Below are positions 18,068 through 25,932 of a stretch of 64,000 nucleotides of DNA, one piece after another (within the stretch, counting starts at the first letter, position 1; every line of letters starts with the position of its first letter). Below the pieces are notes generated by a model, which saw nothing but the letters and a program-made list of their open reading frames with translations, was not told where the DNA came from and made no database searches. Source of the DNA: Chryseobacterium sp. G0162 (lineage in GTDB: Bacteria; Bacteroidota; Bacteroidia; Flavobacteriales; Weeksellaceae); contig NZ_CP033922.1 of the NCBI RefSeq assembly GCF_003815715.1, positions 1,952,001-2,016,000 of the forward strand, written 5' to 3'. The position numbers were made by a program, and so were the translations under genes.

Positions 18068-19564
18068 ATGAATGAAAAGTTAATTCTCGCTCTAGATCAG
18101 GGAACAACTTCCTCAAGAGCGATTCTATTCAACCATAGCGGAGAAATCAAATATGTATCACAAAAAGATTTCAGACAAATCTTCCCTACTCCAGGCTGGG
18201 TAGAGCATGATCCAAACGAAATCTGGTCATCACAGATCTCCGTTGCTGCAGAAATTATTGCCAAAGCAGGCATCTCCGGACTGGAAGTTGCTGCTATTGG
18301 AATCACCAACCAGCGTGAAACAACAATAGTTTGGGATAAAGAAACCGGAGAACCTATCTACAATGCGATTGTATGGCAAGACCGAAGAACTTCCAAATAT
18401 TGTGATGAACTGAAAGAACAAGGTCATGCAGAAACCATTAAGGAAAAAACGGGTCTTGTACTGGATGCCTATTTCTCTGCCACTAAATTAAAATGGATCC
18501 TTGATAATGTTGACGGAGCAAGAGAAAAGGCAGAAGCCGGAAAATTATGCTTCGGAACAGTTGATACCTGGTTGGTATGGAAACTAACCCGTGGGAAAAT
18601 GTTCATCACTGATGTTTCTAACGCCAGCAGAACCATGCTTTTGAATATTCATACATTGGAATGGGATAATGATCTGCTGGAGCTATTCAACATTCCTAAA
18701 GCCATTCTTCCTGAGGTAAAACAAAGCAGTGAAGTATATGGTGAGACAGCTACTACTCTATTCTCTACCAAAATTCCTATTGCGGGAATTGCAGGAGATC
18801 AGCAAGCGGCTTTATTTGGCCAAATGTGTATCAATCCGGGGATGGTAAAAAACACTTACGGAACAGGTTGTTTCTTATTAATGAACACAGGAAAAGAAGC
18901 TGTTTCTTCAAAAAATAATCTTTTAACAACGGTTGCCTGGAAAATCAATGGAGAAGTGAATTATGCATTAGAAGGAAGTGTATTTGTAGGCGGTGCAGCA
19001 ATTCAATGGCTGAGAGACGGTCTTAAGCTCATCCATTCTTCTGATGAAGTAAATGATTTGGCCTCTTCTGTTGAAGATAATGGTGGTGTTTACTTTGTTC
19101 CTGCCCTTACAGGGTTGGGAGCACCTCATTGGGATCAGTATGCACGTGGGACTATTGTAGGAATTACCCGTGGTACAACTGACGGGCATATTGCCAGAGC
19201 AACTTTAGAGGGAATTGCATTCCAGGTCTATGACATTGTAAAATCTATGGAAGCAGATTCCGGAAGAGCAAGTCTTGAACTGAGAGTAGATGGCGGAGCT
19301 TCGGCAAGCAATCTATTGATGCAAATACAATCTGACCTTTTCGGATTTAAAATTACAAGACCAAAAACATTAGAGACAACAGCATTAGGTGCGGCTTATT
19401 TAGCAGGTCTTGCTGTAGGATACTGGAAAAGTATTGATGAGATACAGGCTCAATGGATTGTAGATAAAGATTTCCATCCTCAATTGGAAAAGGAAAAAGT
19501 AGATGCTATGGTTCATTCCTGGAACAAAGCCGTATCCCGTGCTCAAAGCTGGATTGAAGATTAA
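18068..19564 (+). CDS. glpK: Glycerol kinase
   Basis: This 498-residue FGGY-family kinase phosphorylates glycerol with ATP, trapping it in the cell. The ATP-binding start [16 protein letters not shown] and the signatures [13 protein letters not shown] and [16 protein letters not shown] are intact, as is [14 protein letters not shown] in the second domain. It sits between glpD and glpF with short spacers, so one transcript is likely. Confidence 0.97.
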   Translation: MNEKLILALDQGTTSSRAILFNHSGEIKYVSQKDFRQIFPTPGWVEHDPNEIWSSQISVAAEIIAKAGISGLEVAAIGITNQRETTIVWDKETGEPIYNAIVWQDRRTSKYCDELKEQGHAETIKEKTGLVLDAYFSATKLKWILDNVDGAREKAEAGKLCFGTVDTWLVWKLTRGKMFITDVSNASRTMLLNIHTLEWDNDLLELFNIPKAILPEVKQSSEVYGETATTLFSTKIPIAGIAGDQQAALFGQMCINPGMVKNTYGTGCFLLMNTGKEAVSSKNNLLTTVAWKINGEVNYALEGSVFVGGAAIQWLRDGLKLIHSSDEVNDLASSVEDNGGVYFVPALTGLGAPHWDQYARGTIVGITRGTTDGHIARATLEGIAFQVYDIVKSMEADSGRASLELRVDGGASASNLLMQIQSDLFGFKITRPKTLETTALGAAYLAGLAVGYWKSIDEIQAQWIVDKDFHPQLEKEKVDAMVHSWNKAVSRAQSWIED

Positions 19565-19587
19565 TTTCTGACCTTAAAAATACACAT

Positions 19588-20319
19588 ATGACTCCATTTA
19601 TCGCAGAAGTGATCGGGACGATGCTTCTAATTTTGTTAGGCAACGGTGTTGTAGCCAATGTTGTCTTGAAGGATACCAAAGGGAATAATTCCGGATGGAT
19701 TGTTATTACTACTGCCTGGGCATTAGCCGTTTTTGTAGGGGTAACTGTTGCAGGGCCTGTAAGTGGTGCCCATCTGAATCCGGCTGTTACAATTGGTTTG
19801 GCTGCTGCGGGAAAGTTTGCCTGGGATCTGGTTCCGTCTTATATCGCGGCTCAGATGATTGGAGGAATGTTGGGAGCCTTTTTGGTTTGGCTGTTCCATA
19901 AAGACCATTTTGCTATTACAGAGGATGAAGGAGCAAAACTAGCTTGTTTCAGCACCGGACCGGCGATCAGAAAAGTTTCATCTAATCTTATCAGTGAGAT
20001 CATCGGAACCTTTGTATTGGTATTTGTCATTTTCCACTTTTCGGACCCAAGCATTAATTTACAGGCTGATCCTAATGCAAAAGTAGGATTAGGTTCTATA
20101 GGAGCTATTCCTGTAACCTTCCTGGTATGGGTAATAGGACTTTCTTTAGGAGGAACTACCGGATACGCCATTAACCCTGCAAGAGATCTTGCTCCGAGAA
20201 TAATGCATGCTATTCTTCCGGTAAAAGGAAGCAGTGATTGGGGCTACGCATGGATTCCTGTAATAGGGCCAATTACTGGAGCTGTCATTGCGGCATTATT
20301 ATTCATGGTATTAAAATAA
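19588..20319 (+). CDS. glpF: Glycerol uptake facilitator (aquaglyceroporin)
   Basis: This 243-residue MIP-family channel spans the inner membrane with six helices and lets glycerol in by diffusion. Both pore NPA motifs are present: GAHLNPAVTIG in the first half and GYAINPARDLAPR in the second. The Asp after the second NPAR is typical of glycerol channels rather than pure water channels. It lies 23 nt after glpK, giving a complete import-phosphorylation-oxidation set. Confidence 0.96.
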   Translation: MTPFIAEVIGTMLLILLGNGVVANVVLKDTKGNNSGWIVITTAWALAVFVGVTVAGPVSGAHLNPAVTIGLAAAGKFAWDLVPSYIAAQMIGGMLGAFLVWLFHKDHFAITEDEGAKLACFSTGPAIRKVSSNLISEIIGTFVLVFVIFHFSDPSINLQADPNAKVGLGSIGAIPVTFLVWVIGLSLGGTTGYAINPARDLAPRIMHAILPVKGSSDWGYAWIPVIGPITGAVIAALLFMVLK

Positions 20320-20337
20320 AAACAAAAGATACAAATC

Positions 20338-21144
20338 ATGAAAATATTAAAAGGAATCTTCTTGCTTATTTTAGCTACAGGAAGGCTATTTTCACAGGAA
20401 AGCAATGAGGGTAAAGAAACCAAAGTAGGCAGACTGGATTTTACCGCCAACATTCAAAACAATCATTTATGGAGAGGCTTGATCATTACAGATAAGCCTG
20501 TAGTGATGGGAAATCTTTCTTACGCTTTGGATGCGGAAAAGAAATGGAAAGTAGGTATTTGGGGCGCTTCTGCTCTGGCGGATGATAAAGATAACACTCA
20601 TTATAAGGAGATCAATTACTACGTTCAATATTCTAACGGACGTTTTTATATTGGATTATGGGATCTTTATAATTCCAGGAATATCAATACGGCTAATGCT
20701 GCTGACGATATTTTCAGTTATTCCCAAAGAAGAACAGCTCACATCATTGATTTAAGAACCAATTATACCTTCGGCCCATCATTCCCAATTAATATTGAAG
20801 CAGATATTATGCTTTATGGCGGGGCTAATGCAGGAGAAGTAATCCTTGAACCTGATGGAAGTTATAAAAAGAACAGATATTCTACCTATGTTCAGGCTAG
20901 TTATCCTGTCATCAGTGGTCAAAAAGTGAATCTGGATGCTTTTGTAGGTGCAGGATTTTCATTGAATGGCAACACCTTTTTGTATGGAAATGGAAAAAAC
21001 AACTTTGATATTGTAAACTTAGGTGTAAAAGCTGGAAAGGTTCTCAAGATCACAGAACATTACAGTTTACCTGTTTCTATGATGGCCATGTGGAATCCTT
21101 CTAATAAATATGCAAGAATTCAACTGGCAGCTACCGTTTTTTAA
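20338..21144 (+). CDS. Predicted outer-membrane beta-barrel protein of the glp operon
   Basis: The 268-residue protein has a signal peptide (MKILKGIFLLILATGRLFSQ) and alternating amphipathic strands rich in Tyr, Trp and Asn. It ends in Phe (AATVF), as outer-membrane barrels do. The NNHLWRGL motif near the start recalls TorF-type putative porins. It lies only 18 nt after glpF, before a terminator, so it is almost certainly co-transcribed with the glycerol genes. My inference is an outer-membrane pore that helps glycerol or glycerophosphodiesters enter. The family assignment is tentative. Confidence 0.75.
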   Translation: MKILKGIFLLILATGRLFSQESNEGKETKVGRLDFTANIQNNHLWRGLIITDKPVVMGNLSYALDAEKKWKVGIWGASALADDKDNTHYKEINYYVQYSNGRFYIGLWDLYNSRNINTANAADDIFSYSQRRTAHIIDLRTNYTFGPSFPINIEADIMLYGGANAGEVILEPDGSYKKNRYSTYVQASYPVISGQKVNLDAFVGAGFSLNGNTFLYGNGKNNFDIVNLGVKAGKVLKITEHYSLPVSMMAMWNPSNKYARIQLAATVF

Positions 21145-21170
21145 TTCAAATTTTAAACTAAATTATATAA

Positions 21171-21197
21171 TAGCCACTCCTTTTGGGGTGGTTTTTT
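21171..21197 (+). terminator. Terminator of the glp operon
   Basis: CCACTCC and GGGGTGG, one mismatch, enclose TTTT and are followed by a six-T run. It lies about 27 nt after the barrel gene and forms the left part of the repeat element at 21171-21262. Confidence 0.75.
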
Positions 21198-21262
21198 GCT
21201 TGGTGGAAGGAGAAACCACCCCGTCAAATCTTTGATTTGAAACCCCTCCAGCGAAGGGGAAT
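21171..21262. repeat. Dispersed intergenic repeat, copy 1
   Basis: The order of parts is a CCACTCC/GGGGTGG terminator stem, a GT-rich spacer, an AAACCACC segment that can also pair with GGTGGTTT, TCAAATC-TTT-GATTTGA, then CCCCTCC...GGGG and ATGGTTATA. The same order of parts, with changed bases, recurs at 21821-21920. Both sit right behind a coding region. This looks like a small non-autonomous repeat family. Confidence 0.6.
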
Positions 21263-21391
21263 GGTTATACGGATTACAGAGTTAGCTGAAAGAGAGGTTG
21301 GAGAATATTAATTCTGGCAACCTATTTAATCACCGGGATTTTACGGTGTCATAGATTGGGCAGATATTTTTAAATTTGAAAAAAAAATATT

Positions 21392-21811
21392 ATGAAAAAA
21401 GTTTTCAGTTTAATGATCTTATGCATCAGCATTTTCACTCTCGCACAAACAAAACTGCCTTTTACCGGACACAGAAGTTTTGATATCCTGAAAGGATACA
21501 GTGGTACCGGCACTCCTCAATATTATCTGGATGTAAAAAAGACAGGTGATGTGTATTTTGGATATGTTCAGGTTAATCAGGCCAACGGAAAAGAAACCAA
21601 AGAAGAAATTAATGCGGGTAAATATGCTCCCAATAAAGTAATGAAAGTGGTGTTCAAAAAGTATAAAGAGACCTTCTTTGTGAAATTCGGTAAAGACAAG
21701 ATCTACCTTACTGATGAAAAGGGGAATATTCAGAATCTTGAAGGCTGCTGTTCTGCCAAGGATAGTATTGATAAAGATACTTGTAATTGCGAAAGTGAAT
21801 TGTATCAATAA
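21392..21811 (+). CDS. Secreted protein of unknown function with C-terminal cysteines
   Basis: The 139-residue protein starts with a signal peptide (MKKVFSLMILCISIFTLAQ) followed by a beta-rich body. It ends in a cysteine-containing tail, GCCSAKDSIDKDTCNCESE, with four Cys that could form disulfides or bind a metal. The TG-TPQYYLDVKKTGDVYFGYV segment suggests a small beta-sandwich. No catalytic motif seen. It lies alone between the two repeat elements, so context gives no function. Confidence 0.75.
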   Translation: MKKVFSLMILCISIFTLAQTKLPFTGHRSFDILKGYSGTGTPQYYLDVKKTGDVYFGYVQVNQANGKETKEEINAGKYAPNKVMKVVFKKYKETFFVKFGKDKIYLTDEKGNIQNLEGCCSAKDSIDKDTCNCESELYQ

Positions 21812-21820
21812 GCATAATAG

Positions 21821-21920
21821 AAAACCACTCCTTGTGGGATGGCTTTTTGTTTGTTGTGAGGAAAAGCCGCCACTTCAAAATTAAAAAAAATTTGCCCCCT
21901 CCGATGGAGGGGAGTAGTTA
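21821..21920. repeat. Dispersed intergenic repeat, copy 2
   Basis: It matches the layout of copy 1: CCACTCC-TTGT-GGGATGG stem with T run, spacer ending AAAAGCC, an AT-rich self-complementary middle, then the perfect hairpin CCCCTCC-GAT-GGAGGGG (21896-21912) and AGTAGTTATA. The first stem probably terminates the gene that ends at 21811. Confidence 0.6.
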
Positions 21921-22056
21921 TATTAATTGTCTGCTTTGCAAGGAAGGGATGTTTGAGATTATGGAATTTGTCAGGAATAAAAAATCCCGGGATTTCGCGA
22001 TAAATGGTTTGTATAAATATCTTTACTTTTGGAGAATCAATTATGCACACCACAGT

Positions 22057-23028
22057 ATGAAAATACTAAAGATTTTATGGGTACTCCTTTTTATTGTTTC
22101 ATGCAATAAGAAAGAAAACCATCCTTACACATTTTATTATTGGAAAACGAATTTGAAACTGGATCAGGAAGAGAAGAAAGTTTTAGATCAGGCTACTATT
22201 CCTTATGTATACACAAGATTTTTTGATGTTGATAAAGCAGGTGGAAAATTCCAACCTGTTGCGGTTATTACAAAAGATCAGAGTTTCCAGACCGATAAGC
22301 AGATCGTACCAACAGTTTTTATCACCAACCCCACCTTAATAGGAATTTCCCAGGAAGAAATCAGGTTTCTTGCAGAGAGTATCCATTATCTGGTTCAGAA
22401 AAAAGCGGAGGAATATCATTTAAAAATCAACAATGAAATTCAGATCGACTGTGACTGGACTGCCGGGACACGGGAAGACTATTTTAAATTCTTAAAAGAG
22501 CTCAAAAGAGTTTCCGGAAAGGAAATCACCTGTACGTTACGTCTTCATCAGGTTAAAGATAAAAAGCAAACAGGAATTCCCCCAGTGGATAAGGTCTATC
22601 TGATGTGCTACTCCACTTCATCTCCTTTGGATAAATCGGACAAAAATTCAATCCTGGATGTCAGCATCCTGAAAAGCTATCTTTCGAAACTGGAAGACTA
22701 TCCTATTAAGAAAGTTGAAGTGGCTCTACCGATTTATTCATGGGGAATCATTACGAATCATCTGGGCAAGCATAAACTCATTAATGCTTTGTCTAAAAAA
22801 GATCTCAACAACCCTAATTTTAAAAAGATCTCTGACCATGAAGCTGAAGTATTGAAAGATGGCTTCTACTTTGGGAGTTACCTGAATAAAGGTTTCAAAA
22901 TAAAAGTGGAAGAAATATCAGAGGAACAATTAACTGATGTGATTCTTTTCCTTCAGAAAAAAATACAGCAGTTTAATATAATTTATTATCAATTAGATAG
23001 TAAATTTGTGCTAGATCGAAAATTTTAA
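22057..23028 (+). CDS. Predicted lipoprotein of unknown function, possible TIM-barrel fold
   Basis: The 323-residue protein starts MKILKILWVLLFIVSCNKK with lipobox IVSC. The frame is open 75 codons further upstream, but that part overlaps the repeat element and would bury the signal, so I chose the ATG at 22057. The middle has alternating strand and helix segments, with IQIDCDWTAGTREDYFKFL and VDKVYLMCYSTSSP. These resemble strand ends of a TIM-barrel glycosidase-like protein with acidic residues at the D-C-D-W position. I do not recognise the family with confidence and claim no activity. Confidence 0.7.
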   Translation: MKILKILWVLLFIVSCNKKENHPYTFYYWKTNLKLDQEEKKVLDQATIPYVYTRFFDVDKAGGKFQPVAVITKDQSFQTDKQIVPTVFITNPTLIGISQEEIRFLAESIHYLVQKKAEEYHLKINNEIQIDCDWTAGTREDYFKFLKELKRVSGKEITCTLRLHQVKDKKQTGIPPVDKVYLMCYSTSSPLDKSDKNSILDVSILKSYLSKLEDYPIKKVEVALPIYSWGIITNHLGKHKLINALSKKDLNNPNFKKISDHEAEVLKDGFYFGSYLNKGFKIKVEEISEEQLTDVILFLQKKIQQFNIIYYQLDSKFVLDRKF

Positions 23029-23142
23029 ATCTACTATAGATTAGGACAGAGAATAGACATTCAGTAACTTATGTTATTTTCTGCCAGCACTTTGATTACA
23101 AAATAACGCTATAAAAACTAAAAAAAACACCACACAAACCCT

Positions 23143-25881
23143 ATGAAAAAGTATATTCTTTCACTTGCGGTTGTATCTCTTTTCTATACGAATTCCAACG
23201 CCTGTGCATGGTCGGATCCGGATTATGAATACTTCAATCTTTTTACGCAGAGCATTATTAAGGATAAGTCGTATCTTCCTTTTCTTCATACCTATTCTTC
23301 AAGATTCTTTGGTGAATACAATCCTTCTATGATTCCTGATGATAACATTGAAACATGGAAAAAGTATTTCAACAATCAGCTTACCTATGCCGAGACCCAG
23401 AATCTTGTTTATAAATTAAGCATGAATGATCTGAATGCTCTTAAAAACGGAACTCCTACAAACCCTCTTTTGCAAAAACTAGGAACAGGATTTTATCCAA
23501 AATATAAGGAAGGTATTGATTATTTAATTGAGGCTAAATATCTGGAGCCTTATATGAGTATCAATTATGTTGAAAGTGAAAACTCTTTTTATTATAACAG
23601 GCAGGAAAACAGAAAAAATGCCACATCTCTTGATTATAATAAAACGATCGCAGCGCTAAACTCTTTATATAATTCTGCCAAAAATCCGGAGATCAAACAA
23701 CGTTACGGATATCAGCTTATACGTCTGAATCACTATACCAGAGATTATGACTCTGCACTACAGGCATTCAAAACATATATTGAACCTATTAAACTAAAAG
23801 GTACAGTATATTATATGGCACTGGATCAATTGGCAGGAGCTCAAAGAGGATTGGAAATGAATAGTGATGCCAACTGGAATTTCTTCCAGGTATTTATGAA
23901 CAGTAAGAACCGTAAGGAATCTGCTTTTGTTTCTATGAAGCTTTCGGATACAGCTTCTTTCAGCAATATTATGAAAAGAGCCCATACGAATGAGGAAAAG
24001 AATATGGCTTATTTCCTTTTAGGATATGAAGATTTCAACAACCCTATTCCTATCATGGAAAAGATGTTTGACATTAATCCGGATTCTGAAATCCTGAAAG
24101 TAATGGCAGTAAGAAGTATCAATGAATTGGAAAGGAGTTATCTTCCGACCTACTATTACACTTCTGAAGCGTATGGCAGAATATCTGTTTACAGAGGAAA
24201 TACTGAAAACCATACTTCAAAAGATACCAACAATGACAAGACAACAACAGAAGTAAAAGAGGTAAAAGAAGAAAAAATATCTTTCTGGCAGAAAATCGTA
24301 AGGTTCTTCAAGAATCTTTTCGGAGGTTCTAAATCTGATGCATCCGGCAATGGAAATAAAGCTGACCAGAGTGATGATGAATTGCTGAACAACCCAAACA
24401 GAATTCCTTTTTATACTACCGGATATAGCGGATATGATGATAATACCAAAGATTATCTTGATGACCTTGAAAAATTTACTTCAAAGGCGAAAGAAAAATC
24501 CAAAGATGAATATTGGCAGATTGCAGATGCTTACCTTAAATTTTTAAAGAAAGATTATAAAGAAAGCACTGAAATCCTGAACGACATCAAAACAACGAAC
24601 CCTGAATACCTGGAAGAAATTAAAAGAATGAAGGTTCTGAATGATATTGTTTCCCAACCAAAAGTTGATGCTGCCTTTGAAGATCATATGATGAAAGATT
24701 ATGCTGCATATTTTGTGGAAAAAGAAGTGAAAAAAGATACAGCGAATGTAAATAGTGATTACGATTATTACGGAAGCGCTCCTTCCACCGCAGATTTCTT
24801 AAAGGATGTAATGGCTAACCGTTATTTCCTTCAGGGAGAGGATGGAAAATCATTCCTGATGAATAACAAGCTTTCTGACCTTCAGTACAATCCGAACTCC
24901 AGCCTGGTAAAAAGTGTTGAAGATTTTTACAGGAAACCCAATAAAACCCAGTTTGAGCAGCAGATCATCGCCAAAAATATGGACAGCGTAGGTAATATTG
25001 ATGCATTCTTCAATACCATCTATGGTGACAGAGCAATGAGACTTGCTGATTTTGAAAAGGCTAAATCATATTATGAAAAGGCTCAGAAGTTTGGCGGAGT
25101 TCCAAGGGAAAATTATGACTGGACTGAAAAAAACGGGCAAACCATTACCCAAAAACAATATGCTTCTTCTGAATACAACGGCTTTAATAATATTTCAGGT
25201 CTTGTTTTCGGGCATAATGTTTGGGAAAGTTACCAGAGTCCAGATGCTGAATCTATGAAATCTGAAGGCTATACGGATTTCCCTTTCATCAAAGACAATA
25301 TGAACAAACTGGAATTGACAAATGCTCTTATCCAGCTGAAGAAAATCGGAAATGGTAACAATGAAGCAGCTTCAAGAGCTAATCAGCTTATCGGAAACCT
25401 GTTATACAACACCTCTATTTTAGGATATTACCGTCATTTGTTCGTCATGGATATTGACAACAGTAACGGAGGAAAATATTACTTCTGGAATAATGACAAA
25501 GGTAATCCTTACAAGTATTATTATAAAAACTTCCTTGATACATCATATATTGAACCTGATAATTTTGATTTAGCGATCAACTATTATCAAAAAGCACTTA
25601 AGCTCTCCAACAATAAAGAAGATAAAGCAAGAATTCTGTTTCAGATGGCAAGTGCCGAGCAAGGTAAATATTATCAGTATGAAGCTAAAGCACCGAAAGA
25701 TTTCGATTATTCTGACCCGAAATGGTCTGAAAAAGAGGATGCTCGTCAAAAGGAAATGGACAACCTGAAAAATCAAAAGTACAGAACCTATTTTGCTCAG
25801 CTGAAGGCACAATATTCCGATGCTGAAACTACAAAAAGTCTGATGGGAAGCTGTAGCTACTTTAGCTATTTCATGAGATAA
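23143..25881 (+). CDS. Large secreted protein of unknown function with TPR-like helical regions
   Basis: The 912-residue protein has an N-terminal signal (MKKYILSLAVVSLFYTNSNAC), then CAWSDPDYEYFNLF. Several stretches look like tetratricopeptide-type helix pairs, for example ADFEKAKSYYEKAQKFGG at about 637 and FDLAINYYQKALKLSNNKE at about 806. A Lys-rich linker with a short hydrophobic patch (SFWQKIVRFFKNLFGG) divides it near residue 385. It ends GSCSYFSYFMR. It is probably periplasmic or on the cell surface. It stands alone, followed by a shared terminator. No family recognised. Confidence 0.75.
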   Translation: MKKYILSLAVVSLFYTNSNACAWSDPDYEYFNLFTQSIIKDKSYLPFLHTYSSRFFGEYNPSMIPDDNIETWKKYFNNQLTYAETQNLVYKLSMNDLNALKNGTPTNPLLQKLGTGFYPKYKEGIDYLIEAKYLEPYMSINYVESENSFYYNRQENRKNATSLDYNKTIAALNSLYNSAKNPEIKQRYGYQLIRLNHYTRDYDSALQAFKTYIEPIKLKGTVYYMALDQLAGAQRGLEMNSDANWNFFQVFMNSKNRKESAFVSMKLSDTASFSNIMKRAHTNEEKNMAYFLLGYEDFNNPIPIMEKMFDINPDSEILKVMAVRSINELERSYLPTYYYTSEAYGRISVYRGNTENHTSKDTNNDKTTTEVKEVKEEKISFWQKIVRFFKNLFGGSKSDASGNGNKADQSDDELLNNPNRIPFYTTGYSGYDDNTKDYLDDLEKFTSKAKEKSKDEYWQIADAYLKFLKKDYKESTEILNDIKTTNPEYLEEIKRMKVLNDIVSQPKVDAAFEDHMMKDYAAYFVEKEVKKDTANVNSDYDYYGSAPSTADFLKDVMANRYFLQGEDGKSFLMNNKLSDLQYNPNSSLVKSVEDFYRKPNKTQFEQQIIAKNMDSVGNIDAFFNTIYGDRAMRLADFEKAKSYYEKAQKFGGVPRENYDWTEKNGQTITQKQYASSEYNGFNNISGLVFGHNVWESYQSPDAESMKSEGYTDFPFIKDNMNKLELTNALIQLKKIGNGNNEAASRANQLIGNLLYNTSILGYYRHLFVMDIDNSNGGKYYFWNNDKGNPYKYYYKNFLDTSYIEPDNFDLAINYYQKALKLSNNKEDKARILFQMASAEQGKYYQYEAKAPKDFDYSDPKWSEKEDARQKEMDNLKNQKYRTYFAQLKAQYSDAETTKSLMGSCSYFSYFMR

Positions 25882-25891
25882 AATAAATCAT

Positions 25892-25925
25892 AAAAAAACC
25901 TCTGATCGCTCAGAGGTTTTTTATT
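25892..25925. terminator. Bidirectional terminator between convergent genes
   Basis: AAAACCTCTG and CAGAGGTTTT form a 10-bp stem around a 6-nt loop, with an A run before and a T run after. It serves the gene ending at 25881 on the plus strand and the metalloprotease gene ending at 25933 on the minus strand. Confidence 0.9.
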
Positions 25926-25932
25926 TTATAAA

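Noticed and set aside
15499..21144. Glycerol genes as a recent genomic island
   Set aside because: Base composition and promoter style match the surroundings, and no integrase, transposase, tRNA or flanking repeats were seen.
22024..22031. TACTTTTG as promoter of the lipoprotein gene at 22057
   Set aside because: The only TTTG upstream is 12 nt away, too close for a -33 box, so the match is likely chance.
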